From the IMG/VR virus record IMGVR_UViG_3300017967_000077, positions 1-37,190 of that record: a DNA stretch of 37,190 bases. One strand, written 5' to 3'. Positions 1 to 5,908 of the stretch are shown in pieces (within the stretch, counting starts at the first letter, position 1; each line of letters begins with the position of its first letter). The translations under genes were made by a program, and so were the position numbers. The notes beneath the pieces were generated by a model. The model did not search any database. It saw only the letters and a list, made by a program, of their open reading frames with translations, and was not told where the DNA came from. This stretch comes from a virus.

Positions 1-41
1 TCAATTACCGTAACTTCTACGCCGGGTGATGTAAGTGCCAT
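1..41 (-). CDS. 18: Tail sheath protein gp18, N-terminal fragment (runs off window edge)
   Basis: Only the first 13 codons are inside the window. They read MALTSPGVEVTVI, the conserved opening of T4-like contractile tail sheath proteins (a short leader followed by SPGVEV). The ATG (complement 41-39) has an AGGAG Shine-Dalgarno 8 nt upstream, which supports the start. The gene is transcribed toward the window edge, away from the divergent gene at 181. A late-type box CTAAATA lies at complement 106-112, giving a leader of about 60 nt that contains a 14-bp palindrome. The family forms the contractile outer tube of the myovirus tail. Only the N-terminus is visible, so the identification rests on this motif plus the T4-like setting. 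Confidence 0.7.
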   Translation of the reverse strand, partial: MALTSPGVEVTVI

Positions 42-74
42 TCCTTTATCTCCTGGTAATGTATAAACTCTTTT

Positions 75-104
75 TTCAAAACATTACGTAATGTATGTTA
101 TACT
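75..104 (+). promoter_or_regulatory. Possible sigma70-type extended -10 promoter for the HNH gene
   Basis: TATACT at 99-104 is preceded by TGT (an extended -10 pattern) and lies 18 nt downstream of TTCAAA at 75-80, a 4-of-6 match to the -35 consensus. It would give a leader of about 70 nt for the gene at 181. The spacer contains the perfect palindrome at 81-94. This is an inference from hexamer matching only. Confidence 0.3.
81..94. repeat. 14-bp perfect palindrome in divergent control region
   Basis: ACATTACGTAATGT is a perfect 14-bp inverted repeat between the divergent gp18 and HNH genes. It sits in the spacer of the possible sigma70 promoter on the plus strand and in the 5' leader of the sheath transcript on the minus strand. 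It could be a dimeric operator or a short hairpin in RNA; the sequence alone does not distinguish these. Confidence 0.5.
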
Positions 105-105
105 G

Positions 106-112
106 TATTTAG
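106..112 (-). promoter_or_regulatory. Late promoter box (CTAAATA) for tail sheath gene
   Basis: The minus strand reads CTAAATACAGT, a one-base variant of the T4-type late box ATAAATA. It shares the extension AAATACAGT with the box upstream of the fibre gene starting at 7013. It lies 64 nt upstream of the gp18 ATG. This box is weaker than most others in the window. Confidence 0.45.
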
Positions 113-168
113 TTGTTTCACTCAAAAAAGGCGCTTTAAGACCAATAATATAAAGGGGACAAAAAGGT

Positions 169-175
169 GTAAATA
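169..175 (+). promoter_or_regulatory. Late-type box GTAAATA 5 nt before the HNH gene ATG
   Basis: GTAAATA is followed by TATGC and then the ATG at 181. The 13-mer TAAATATATGCAT here (170-182) recurs exactly at 8250-8262, where it overlaps a perfect TATAAATA box. The 5-nt gap matches other boxes in this window and would give a transcript starting at or next to the ATG. Confidence 0.45.
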
Positions 176-180
176 TATGC

Positions 181-516
181 ATGAGACCGTTATGTAAATG
201 CGGTTTAAGGCCGCGAGCAGTGAATTATAAGAAGAATGGCAAGACCTATTATAGGAGCCTATGCGAAGCCTGCTCAACCAAAGGTGTGTATCACGGGATA
301 CCTAGATGGTATAGAGCCGGTTATAGGACCAAGGATACTTGTGATAAATGCGGTTTTAAATCAAAACACAGTGAAGTTTTTAGGGTATTTCACGTGGATC
401 AAAACCTAGATAATTGTAGGCATGCTAATCTAAAAACAGTTTGCGCAAATTGTAGAACAGTATTAGCCAAAGAAGGTATACGCTGGAAACAAGGAGATTT
501 AGTGCCCGACTATTGA
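181..516 (+). CDS. HNH-type zinc-binding endonuclease, small phage form
   Basis: This is a 111-residue protein with two zinc-ribbon-like cysteine clusters. The first is C5/C7 with C28/C31. The second is C54xxC57 followed by H71-V-D73, N83 and C88xxC91, which resembles an HNH core (HVDxN...NLKxVCxNC). Small HNH proteins of this type are widespread in T4-like phages as free-standing homing endonucleases, or are annotated as endonuclease VII-like. The position between gp18 and gp1, alone in its orientation, suits a mobile nuclease gene. Its last 18 bases overlap the convergent gp1 gene. The ATG at 181 is the only in-frame start that keeps the first cysteine pair. There is no clear Shine-Dalgarno at canonical spacing, but a late-type box ends 5 nt upstream. 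Catalysis has not been shown, and a DNA-binding role without cleavage is possible. Confidence 0.6.
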   Translation: MRPLCKCGLRPRAVNYKKNGKTYYRSLCEACSTKGVYHGIPRWYRAGYRTKDTCDKCGFKSKHSEVFRVFHVDQNLDNCRHANLKTVCANCRTVLAKEGIRWKQGDLVPDY

Positions 517-1116
517 TGCTATTTTTTTATACAGATCGTCAATAGTTGAATCATTTGTTATTTCGTGGTCAAACTCAGTACCTACCCATGCCCATTCCGA
601 AGCATGAATCTTTTTATCTTTCATTTCATTTATGAATAAATTTGAACCGGCATTTGCTTGAACAGCAGCATCATACCATTCAGGTAATTCTCCTCTTTTG
701 ACCCAAATAATCTTGCCACCAAGTTCCTTAATTGCTTTAATTTCGTTAGGAAAACGCACATCACTAACCACTACATTATCTCTACTTTGACGCAGTTTAT
801 TTTCTAAAGAAGCAATCCAAATGTCATCATGAAACGTTCTACGGCATACTTCAGTTCCCCAATACTGTAAAACCCAACGAGGTGTAAGAGTTGGCATTGT
901 TAAGCGTTTTGCCCACCATTCGTCTACCTGTTCTCTCCATTCTCTTGATTCTTTTGTTCTTCCTTCCAGCATGGTTCTATCCCAGCCAAAAACAGCAGCA
1001 ACAGAATCCTTTAGAGAATCTGCGAAACTTTCTCTACGGTACTCATGGAAGTTTACAAGGTAATCAGCAACTGTATCTTTACCGCAGCCGATAAATCCGC
1101 AAACGCCTATAATCAT
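499..1116 (-). CDS. 1: Deoxynucleoside monophosphate kinase (T4 gp1-like)
   Basis: This 205-residue protein would phosphorylate dNMPs to dNDPs for phage DNA synthesis. It opens with MIIGVCGFIGCGKDTVADYL, a P-loop at residues 7-15 of the form seen in T4 gp1 (GxxxxGKDT), followed by the segment SDVRFPNEIKAI typical of the gp1 family. T4 gp1 is 241 residues, so this is a slightly compact version. The ATG at 1116 has an AAGGAGAG Shine-Dalgarno directly upstream. The C-terminal end overlaps the convergent HNH gene by 18 bp. It is the last gene of a minus-strand trio with the 112-aa basic protein and the gp13-like protein. Confidence 0.85.
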   Translation of the reverse strand: MIIGVCGFIGCGKDTVADYLVNFHEYRRESFADSLKDSVAAVFGWDRTMLEGRTKESREWREQVDEWWAKRLTMPTLTPRWVLQYWGTEVCRRTFHDDIWIASLENKLRQSRDNVVVSDVRFPNEIKAIKELGGKIIWVKRGELPEWYDAAVQANAGSNLFINEMKDKKIHASEWAWVGTEFDHEITNDSTIDDLYKKIASIVGH

Positions 1117-1169
1117 ATAACTCTCCTTTAAAGTTATATTATAGCGTCTTTAGATTATATGTCAAGTGT

Positions 1170-1508
1170 TTAATAGAAGGGTTTTGGCTGTCCTGGCTTG
1201 CCTGTATTAAGTTTTCTTGCCAAAACGCTTGCTGTGTTGATTGATTTGGTTCTTTGCTGTCTGCGTGCCTGTGTTGGTGAAGTTCTAGCACGAGTGGTTT
1301 TCATTTTTTGAGCTCTAGCAACATTGTATTGTTGAACGCACTTTGAAGGATGGCTCACTTGCCTACCTGCTCTTGGACCCGTTGAACAGCGGAATCTTAA
1401 TTTAGTTTTTCCACCCTTGGCCGTGCCACTGGTTCTTCCCCATACCATCTTGGCGACTTCATTATAGATTTCTTCGTGTTCTTCTGTGATAAATTCTGAT
1501 GCTTTCAT
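1170..1508 (-). CDS. Small basic conserved phage protein, function unknown
   Basis: This is a 112-residue protein that starts MKASEFITEEHEEIYNEVAK and then becomes strongly basic (many K and R), with a two-cysteine segment (FRCSTGPRAGRQVSHPSKC). I chose the ATG at 1508 because it overlaps the TAA of the upstream gene (TAATG). An extension of five codons (MDYRL) would run back into the gp13-like gene. The acidic N-terminal helix plus basic tail suggests nucleic-acid binding or packing against DNA in the head-neck region, but no domain is recognised. A similar basic protein beside neck genes occurs in other marine T4-like phages, as I recall the family. It is translationally coupled to the gene upstream. 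Confidence 0.75.
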   Translation of the reverse strand: MKASEFITEEHEEIYNEVAKMVWGRTSGTAKGGKTKLRFRCSTGPRAGRQVSHPSKCVQQYNVARAQKMKTTRARTSPTQARRQQRTKSINTASVLARKLNTGKPGQPKPFY

Positions 1509-2266
1509 TAGCCTATAATCCAACTATATCCCTGTCCACCTGCAACTTGTGTTCCAAGTTCCATAGTTAATCTTTCAATGTCGTTGAAACCTTCCTGCTT
1601 GATGCTGGCTCCGTTGAGTGCTGTTCCACCCTGTGGACCTGCAATTGAAGCAAACTTCTCACGTGCCTGTCCTAGCATAACTTTACAGTTAGCAAGTGTA
1701 TAATCTTTAATCCACTGTCCAGCATATACATCTTCTATGATTACATAGTCCGGCTTTTCGTTGTATGCCCAGAGCAATACTTCTTCAGTTCCTCTTGGAC
1801 GTTGCATAATAATTAATTTTTTACTCTGTGGGTTCCAAGTAAAATTAATGAATGATCCAAACATCTTTCCAACAAGTTCTTGGTACTGTGCAAACAATTC
1901 GTATGTTGCCAGTCCGCCCATGTTGGTTGAACTTAACAAATAGGTATTTGTGTAAGCAAGGTTAAATGGTTCGAATACTGTTCCACCTGTTCCGCTACCT
2001 GTTCTGGAACCAACGCTTCTTCTATAAATCTGTCTTATTTGAACTATTTCTTTAGGAAGAATATATTCATTCTGATCCTGCTCTAGAGAAAGCGTGATGT
2101 AACTTTCTTCTACAGAATTGTCTGATCGTTGTCTAAAAACGCCAAGGGCACGCTGAAGTGCTGTTTCGTAGTGTTCGGGGTCAAGTTCAACGTCGATCAT
2201 GCCATCACCTAGCATTAATCTAACGTAGTCGAATACTTGTTGTTTTGCTTTGTCAATTTGGCTCAT
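1508..2266 (-). CDS. Conserved T4-like virion protein, probably neck/connector (gp13-like)
   Basis: This is a 252-residue protein with the segment MIDVELDPEHYETALQRAL followed by FRQRSDNSVEESY and LPKEIVQIRQIYRR. That pattern resembles the helical N-terminus of head-tail connector proteins of the T4 gp13 type and is highly conserved in marine T4-like phages. It is divergent from gp14 by 44 bp, and gp13/gp14 are neighbours in T4, which fits a neck role. I chose the ATG at 2266 (MSQIDKAK). A longer reading from 2305 would add 13 unlikely residues across the promoter. There is no Shine-Dalgarno: the late box GCATAAATA ends 5 nt before the ATG, which predicts a leaderless transcript. Assignment to gp13 specifically is inference. 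Confidence 0.6.
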   Translation of the reverse strand: MSQIDKAKQQVFDYVRLMLGDGMIDVELDPEHYETALQRALGVFRQRSDNSVEESYITLSLEQDQNEYILPKEIVQIRQIYRRSVGSRTGSGTGGTVFEPFNLAYTNTYLLSSTNMGGLATYELFAQYQELVGKMFGSFINFTWNPQSKKLIIMQRPRGTEEVLLWAYNEKPDYVIIEDVYAGQWIKDYTLANCKVMLGQAREKFASIAGPQGGTALNGASIKQEGFNDIERLTMELGTQVAGGQGYSWIIG

Positions 2267-2271
2267 ATAAC

Positions 2272-2278
2272 TATTTAT
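2272..2278 (-). promoter_or_regulatory. Late promoter box (ATAAATA), 5 nt from ATG
   Basis: The minus strand reads GCATAAATA-GTTAT-ATG. This is an exact T4-type late box. T4 late transcripts start a few nt downstream of the box, so the mRNA would begin at or next to the start codon. Confidence 0.7.
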
Positions 2279-2295
2279 GCCTTGTGCTAGAAACG

Positions 2296-2302
2296 GTAAA
2301 TA
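2296..2302 (+). promoter_or_regulatory. Late-type box (GTAAATA) for gp14
   Basis: GTAAATA is followed by 8 nt and the gp14 ATG at 2311. It is back-to-back with the exact box at complement 2272-2278, so both late units would fire from a 44-bp intergenic region. It is a variant in the first base of the box. Confidence 0.45.
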
Positions 2303-2310
2303 CATATGTT

Positions 2311-3639
2311 ATGCCAAGACTAAGTTTATATCGCCCAGAAAAGGGCAACGATTACAAATTCATCGACAGAACTGCATGGGAGATGTTCCAAGTGGGCGGT
2401 ACTGATGTGCTTATGCACAAGTACCTAGGAGCCGTAGCGACTGCAAAAACTGCCACGCCCAGCGAGCCTAGTTATGATACCCTAAGCCCTACAAATATAC
2501 AGGACATGCTGTTTCTCGAAAACAGAGATAGAAAGTACGATCCTGATGTGTATGTTATGCGTGGGGTTTATAACGTACAGGACATAGATTTTAATTTAAG
2601 CCAATTTGGATTATTCTTACAGAATGATACTATTTTTATTACTTTCCACATTAATGATACTGTGGAAAAACTAGGCAGAAAGATTATACCAGGCGATGTT
2701 ATTGAACTACCACATCTAAAGGATGAATATGCACTTAATGATTTAAACTATGCCTTGAAGAGATTTTATGTTGTTGAAGATGTAAATCGTGCTGCTGAAG
2801 GATTTTCCGTAACATGGTATCCACATCTATATCGCGCAAAATGTAAACCACTAGTAGATTCACAGGAGTTCAAGGATATCCTGGATGGAATTGCAGATGC
2901 AGAAAACTTCAAAGGTACATGGAATCCAGATTCTACATATTATCCAGGCGATACGGTTACAGCACCCAATGGCGAGAAGTACACAGTAATTAGAGAAGTG
3001 ACAGGAATTGCTCCGCCAGATACAACCTACTATAAACTTGCAGATACTCTCAAGGACATTATGTCCACATATGAGAAGGAAATGCAAATTACACAGGCTG
3101 TGCTTAATCAAGCAGAAGCAGACGCTCCTCAGAGTGGATACGATACAACTAAACTTTATACATTGCAGAGAGATGAAACAGGCAAGACAGAACTGGTATC
3201 TGCAGATACCACACTGGATGATGCAACACTTGAATCTGTTACTGCTGACACGGTGTTCCAATCTGCCGAAGCCAATGGATACAAAGGATACTTACTTGAA
3301 GATGGAATTCCGCCTAATGGTGCTCCGTTCACACAAGGCATAGCATTCCCAATAGGACCGGCAGAAGGACAATTCCATTTACGAACAGATTACAAACCAA
3401 CAAGATTGTTCCGTTACGCAAAAGGAAGATGGAGCAAGGTAGAGGATGATGTGAGAACAAACATTACTAATCTTGGACCTAGTGATATTGCAGCAGGTGC
3501 TGACTTCGCAGGAAAAGTTGAAAAAGAAAATCTTAAGAGTTCGTTTATTAATAACACAAATGAAACTGTTATCGAGGGAGAAACAGTTAAAGAACGACAG
3601 AGCTTATCCAAGGCTCTTAAACCAGAGGCAGATAATTAA
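2311..3639 (+). CDS. 14: Neck protein gp14, enlarged marine form
   Basis: This 442-residue protein belongs to the neck protein group of marine T4-like phages. Its N-terminal segment MPRLSLYRPEKGNDYKF is followed by FLENRDRKYDPDVYVMRGVY and the FNLSQFGLFLQNDTIF region, which align with gp14 annotations. In T4, gp14 completes the head with gp13 and joins it to the tail; T4 gp14 is 256 residues, so about 185 residues are extra. Residues about 200-235 contain W-x-P-x-S-x-Y-x-P-G-D-x-V, the same carbohydrate-binding-like unit that is repeated in the giant fibre proteins. The start at 2311 is chosen because the longer reading overlaps the divergent gene and its promoter. The stop TAA overlaps the ATG of the next gene (TAATG). 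Confidence 0.7.
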   Translation: MPRLSLYRPEKGNDYKFIDRTAWEMFQVGGTDVLMHKYLGAVATAKTATPSEPSYDTLSPTNIQDMLFLENRDRKYDPDVYVMRGVYNVQDIDFNLSQFGLFLQNDTIFITFHINDTVEKLGRKIIPGDVIELPHLKDEYALNDLNYALKRFYVVEDVNRAAEGFSVTWYPHLYRAKCKPLVDSQEFKDILDGIADAENFKGTWNPDSTYYPGDTVTAPNGEKYTVIREVTGIAPPDTTYYKLADTLKDIMSTYEKEMQITQAVLNQAEADAPQSGYDTTKLYTLQRDETGKTELVSADTTLDDATLESVTADTVFQSAEANGYKGYLLEDGIPPNGAPFTQGIAFPIGPAEGQFHLRTDYKPTRLFRYAKGRWSKVEDDVRTNITNLGPSDIAAGADFAGKVEKENLKSSFINNTNETVIEGETVKERQSLSKALKPEADN

Positions 3640-3818
3640 TGCGTATTGAAGAAATATTCGGCTTTGCAACAACAGCACCGAAGAAAACCACAGTTAAGAA
3701 AAAAGTACGGAAAGACGATGACGAGCCTCTTGCGATTAAGTTACAACAACGTAGAGCCGCTGCCGCAAAAGGTGATAAAACAGCGTTCACACACGATTTT
3801 AAAAAGGCAAATAAATAA
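3639..3818 (+). CDS. Small basic protein between gp14 and gp15, unknown
   Basis: This is a 59-residue protein beginning MRIEEIFGFATTAPKKTTVK and ending with THDFKKANK. Residues 15-45 are rich in Lys, Arg and Asp. It is joined to both neighbours by TAATG overlaps: its ATG shares a base with the gp14 stop, and its TAA shares a base with the gp15 ATG. This tight coupling and the uninterrupted frame make it a real gene despite its size. No domain is recognised. The position between neck and tail-completion genes suggests a small virion or assembly factor. Small genes with a similar MxIxEI opening sit in comparable places in other marine T4-like phages, as far as I recall. Confidence 0.75.
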   Translation: MRIEEIFGFATTAPKKTTVKKKVRKDDDEPLAIKLQQRRAAAAKGDKTAFTHDFKKANK

Positions 3819-5245
3819 TGGATTTTTTCTACGACGGACAGATTAGAAGATATGTAACACAGTTTATGAGAATCTTCATTGGCTTCAAATACGAAGCAGG
3901 TAATGGGGATCAACAATCTGTGCCTGTAATGTACGGTGATCTAACAAGACAGGTTGCAAACATCATTAGAGAAAATTCAGAAAATAAACTTCCTACAGTT
4001 CCTAGAATGGCTTGTTATGTTACAGGTCTTGAAATGGATACTAGCAGACTATCTGATCCCACGTTTATTAGTAAAGTAAACATTAGAGAAAGAGATTATT
4101 ACATTGACGAAACTAGCGGAGAACGAGTGTATACTGGTGCTCCCGGCAAGAGTGTTACAGTCGAAAGACTAATGCCAACACCTTATAAGTTAACAATGAA
4201 GTGTGACATATGGACTTCCAATACTGATCAAAAATTACAATTACTTGAACAAATTTTAGTATTGTTTAATCCAGCACTAGAAATACAAACCACAGACAAC
4301 TACATCGATTGGACTAGTTTAAGTGTTGTTTACATGACAGGTATGAATTTTACTTCCAGATCAATTCCTGCAGGAGTTGATTCAGACATTGATATTTGTT
4401 CGATAGATTTTGAAATTCCTTGTTGGATTAGTCCTCCGGCCAAAGTTAAGAAACTTGGAATTGTTAGAAGCATTATTGCTAACATCTTCAGTGAAGAAGG
4501 TGATGTCGTTAACATTTCATCATTGATTTACAATCAATCAAATTCAAATACTGTATATACAAATGCAAGATATCCTGTATTGCTTTTCAAAGCAAACAAT
4601 GGTCAAGATTATGATTATGAATTAACAATACTCGATCAATATTCAGCAATACAATCCTTAGGCCTAGACGAAAAGGATTATGTTAATGGAAGGAAATTAG
4701 ATTGGAATGCTGTTTTAGCAACCCTAGGAAACTTTACAGCAGGAACTAGTATGATTCATTTTAGACAAGCCGACGGAACGGAAGTATCAGGAACCATAGC
4801 AATTAATCCAGTTGATCCTTTCATTCTCTTGGTGAGCATTGATAGAGATACACTAAAAGAAAATACTTTAATTGTCAGCACACAATATCCAGATGGTAGA
4901 GGAACTATTAATGCTATTGTTGATCCAACAAGATATAATCCTATTGGAAAATTGGGCACTGTTCCTACAGGACACAGATTTCTTGTTTTGGAAGATGTAG
5001 CAGATGATGCCTCGGGTTGGAAAAACTCTGATGCTACAAACACATCTATCAAAGCAAACTCAATAGTAGAATGGGATGGCAGTTCTTGGACTATTATATT
5101 TGATCCTGCAACTGTTATAAGCACAACATATGTTTCTAATTTAACCACAGGTATACAGTACAAATGGGACGGTATACAATGGCTTAAATCTTTCGAAGGC
5201 GAATATGCACCAGGATATTGGAGATTTGATCCAGAAGGCGCATAA
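3818..5245 (+). CDS. 15: Tail sheath stabilizer and completion protein gp15
   Basis: This is a 475-residue protein. Residues 1 to about 235 resemble T4 gp15 in layout: FFYDGQIRRYVTQFMRIF at the start (T4 gp15 has FYNSSFRRY), the PTPYKLTMKCDIWTSN segment, LEQILVLFNP, and WISPPAKVKKLG near the end of the domain. T4 gp15 (272 residues) caps the tail tube and sheath and binds the neck. The extra ~240 residues form a beta-rich C-terminal extension ending in W/Y-rich units (YKWDGIQWLK), a feature of marine members of the family. It is coupled to the 59-aa gene by TAATG. Its stop codon TAA is part of the ATAAGTA box serving the next gene. Confidence 0.75.
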   Translation: MDFFYDGQIRRYVTQFMRIFIGFKYEAGNGDQQSVPVMYGDLTRQVANIIRENSENKLPTVPRMACYVTGLEMDTSRLSDPTFISKVNIRERDYYIDETSGERVYTGAPGKSVTVERLMPTPYKLTMKCDIWTSNTDQKLQLLEQILVLFNPALEIQTTDNYIDWTSLSVVYMTGMNFTSRSIPAGVDSDIDICSIDFEIPCWISPPAKVKKLGIVRSIIANIFSEEGDVVNISSLIYNQSNSNTVYTNARYPVLLFKANNGQDYDYELTILDQYSAIQSLGLDEKDYVNGRKLDWNAVLATLGNFTAGTSMIHFRQADGTEVSGTIAINPVDPFILLVSIDRDTLKENTLIVSTQYPDGRGTINAIVDPTRYNPIGKLGTVPTGHRFLVLEDVADDASGWKNSDATNTSIKANSIVEWDGSSWTIIFDPATVISTTYVSNLTTGIQYKWDGIQWLKSFEGEYAPGYWRFDPEGA

Positions 5246-5248
5246 GTA
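5242..5248 (+). promoter_or_regulatory. Late-type box (ATAAGTA), 5 nt from ATG
   Basis: CATAAGTA-TTCGT-ATG repeats the box-to-start spacing seen at complement 2272 and 14108. The TAA within the box is also the gp15 stop codon. The G at position 5 deviates from ATAAATA, and the same variant occurs at 7028-7034. Confidence 0.45.
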
Positions 5249-5253
5249 TTCGT

Positions 5254-5640
5254 ATGCAAAAACGTGTAGGACTATTATATCTTTCTTTATCAACAAGAAG
5301 AATTCTACTTATATTAGAAAACGATAAGTGGACTGTTCCTACATTCTCAAAAGAAAAATCAGTGATCGAAGACAGTAAGGATGTGCAAAAAAAATTTGCT
5401 GAGGGCAAGATTTTACCTATAGAACTTTATCTTTCCAAGGACAAGGGGTTCGAATATGGAACATACATTTGCCTAGTAAATGAAGAATTTTTAACAAGAA
5501 CTGTAGCAACATATTGTTGGGCTGATTTGGATTATCTCCCCAAGAATGTTCATGTGGGGTTAAAGAGCACATTAAATAATAATTTAATAAGAACTAAAAT
5601 TGAAACAGTATTGGAGTTAGAGGATGCTATCGCTATATAA
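5254..5640 (+). CDS. Nudix-fold-like protein lacking the catalytic box
   Basis: This is a 128-residue protein. Its beginning (GLLYLSLSTRRILLILENDKWTVP, residues 6-29) and its end (WADLDYLPKNVHVGLK, residues 89-104) match the first strands and the C-terminal Trp-Leu-Pro-His segment of Nudix hydrolases found in T4-like phages. The expected Nudix box (G-x5-E-x7-R-E-U-x-E-E) is missing: residues 30-52 have no Gly pair and no REUxEE. If the fold is right, it is a non-catalytic relative, perhaps a structural or regulatory protein. It follows gp15 by 8 nt and overlaps the next gene by 17 bp, so it belongs to the gp14-gp15 unit. The assignment rests on pattern resemblance only. Confidence 0.6.
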   Translation: MQKRVGLLYLSLSTRRILLILENDKWTVPTFSKEKSVIEDSKDVQKKFAEGKILPIELYLSKDKGFEYGTYICLVNEEFLTRTVATYCWADLDYLPKNVHVGLKSTLNNNLIRTKIETVLELEDAIAI

Positions 5641-5908
5641 ATCAGAAAAATTTCAGAATGAAGTTCGTTCCTTTAGAGACAGAATTTCCAAAGTTGACGA
5701 TCTAAGATTAAAAACTAATTTAGAAAATCAACTTAGTAAATTAGAATCTATAGTTAAATCTCTTGACTCACAGTTCGAAGAAATGATTTATAGTAAACAG
5801 ATAGGATCTAATAGTAACGATTCTAGAAGCAAGATATCCGACATACGAAAATTTTTAGATTCTAAATTATTAGACTTTGAAAACGGAAAAAAACTTTCTA
5901 TTAAATAG
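5624..5908 (+). CDS. Coiled-coil small protein, unknown
   Basis: This is a 94-residue, almost entirely helical, charged protein. Residues 7-50 contain heptad-like Leu/Ile spacing (LRLKTNLENQLSKLESIVKSL), consistent with a coiled coil. It starts 17 bp inside the Nudix-like gene in another frame, preceded by GGAG at short range, and is the last gene of the plus-strand block. Its last 8 bases overlap the convergent fibre gene. No domain or family is recognised; chaperone or virion accessory roles are possible but not shown. Confidence 0.65.
   Translation: MLSLYKSEKFQNEVRSFRDRISKVDDLRLKTNLENQLSKLESIVKSLDSQFEEMIYSKQIGSNSNDSRSKISDIRKFLDSKLLDFENGKKLSIK

Noticed and set aside
181-516. Identification as endonuclease VII (gp49)
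   Set aside because: The HxDHDH core and length of gp49 are not present; the pattern is closer to small HNH proteins.
891-1094. Plus-strand 67-codon open frame
   Set aside because: It is antisense to the P-loop kinase gene and has low-complexity composition; a shadow.
2245-2310. Upstream extension of gp14 from 2245
   Set aside because: It overlaps the divergent gene's start and both promoter boxes; the conserved N-terminus begins at 2311.
3617-3916. Minus-strand 99-codon open frame across the gp14-gp15 junction
   Set aside because: It is antisense to three coupled genes; the plus frames are tightly joined by TAATG overlaps.
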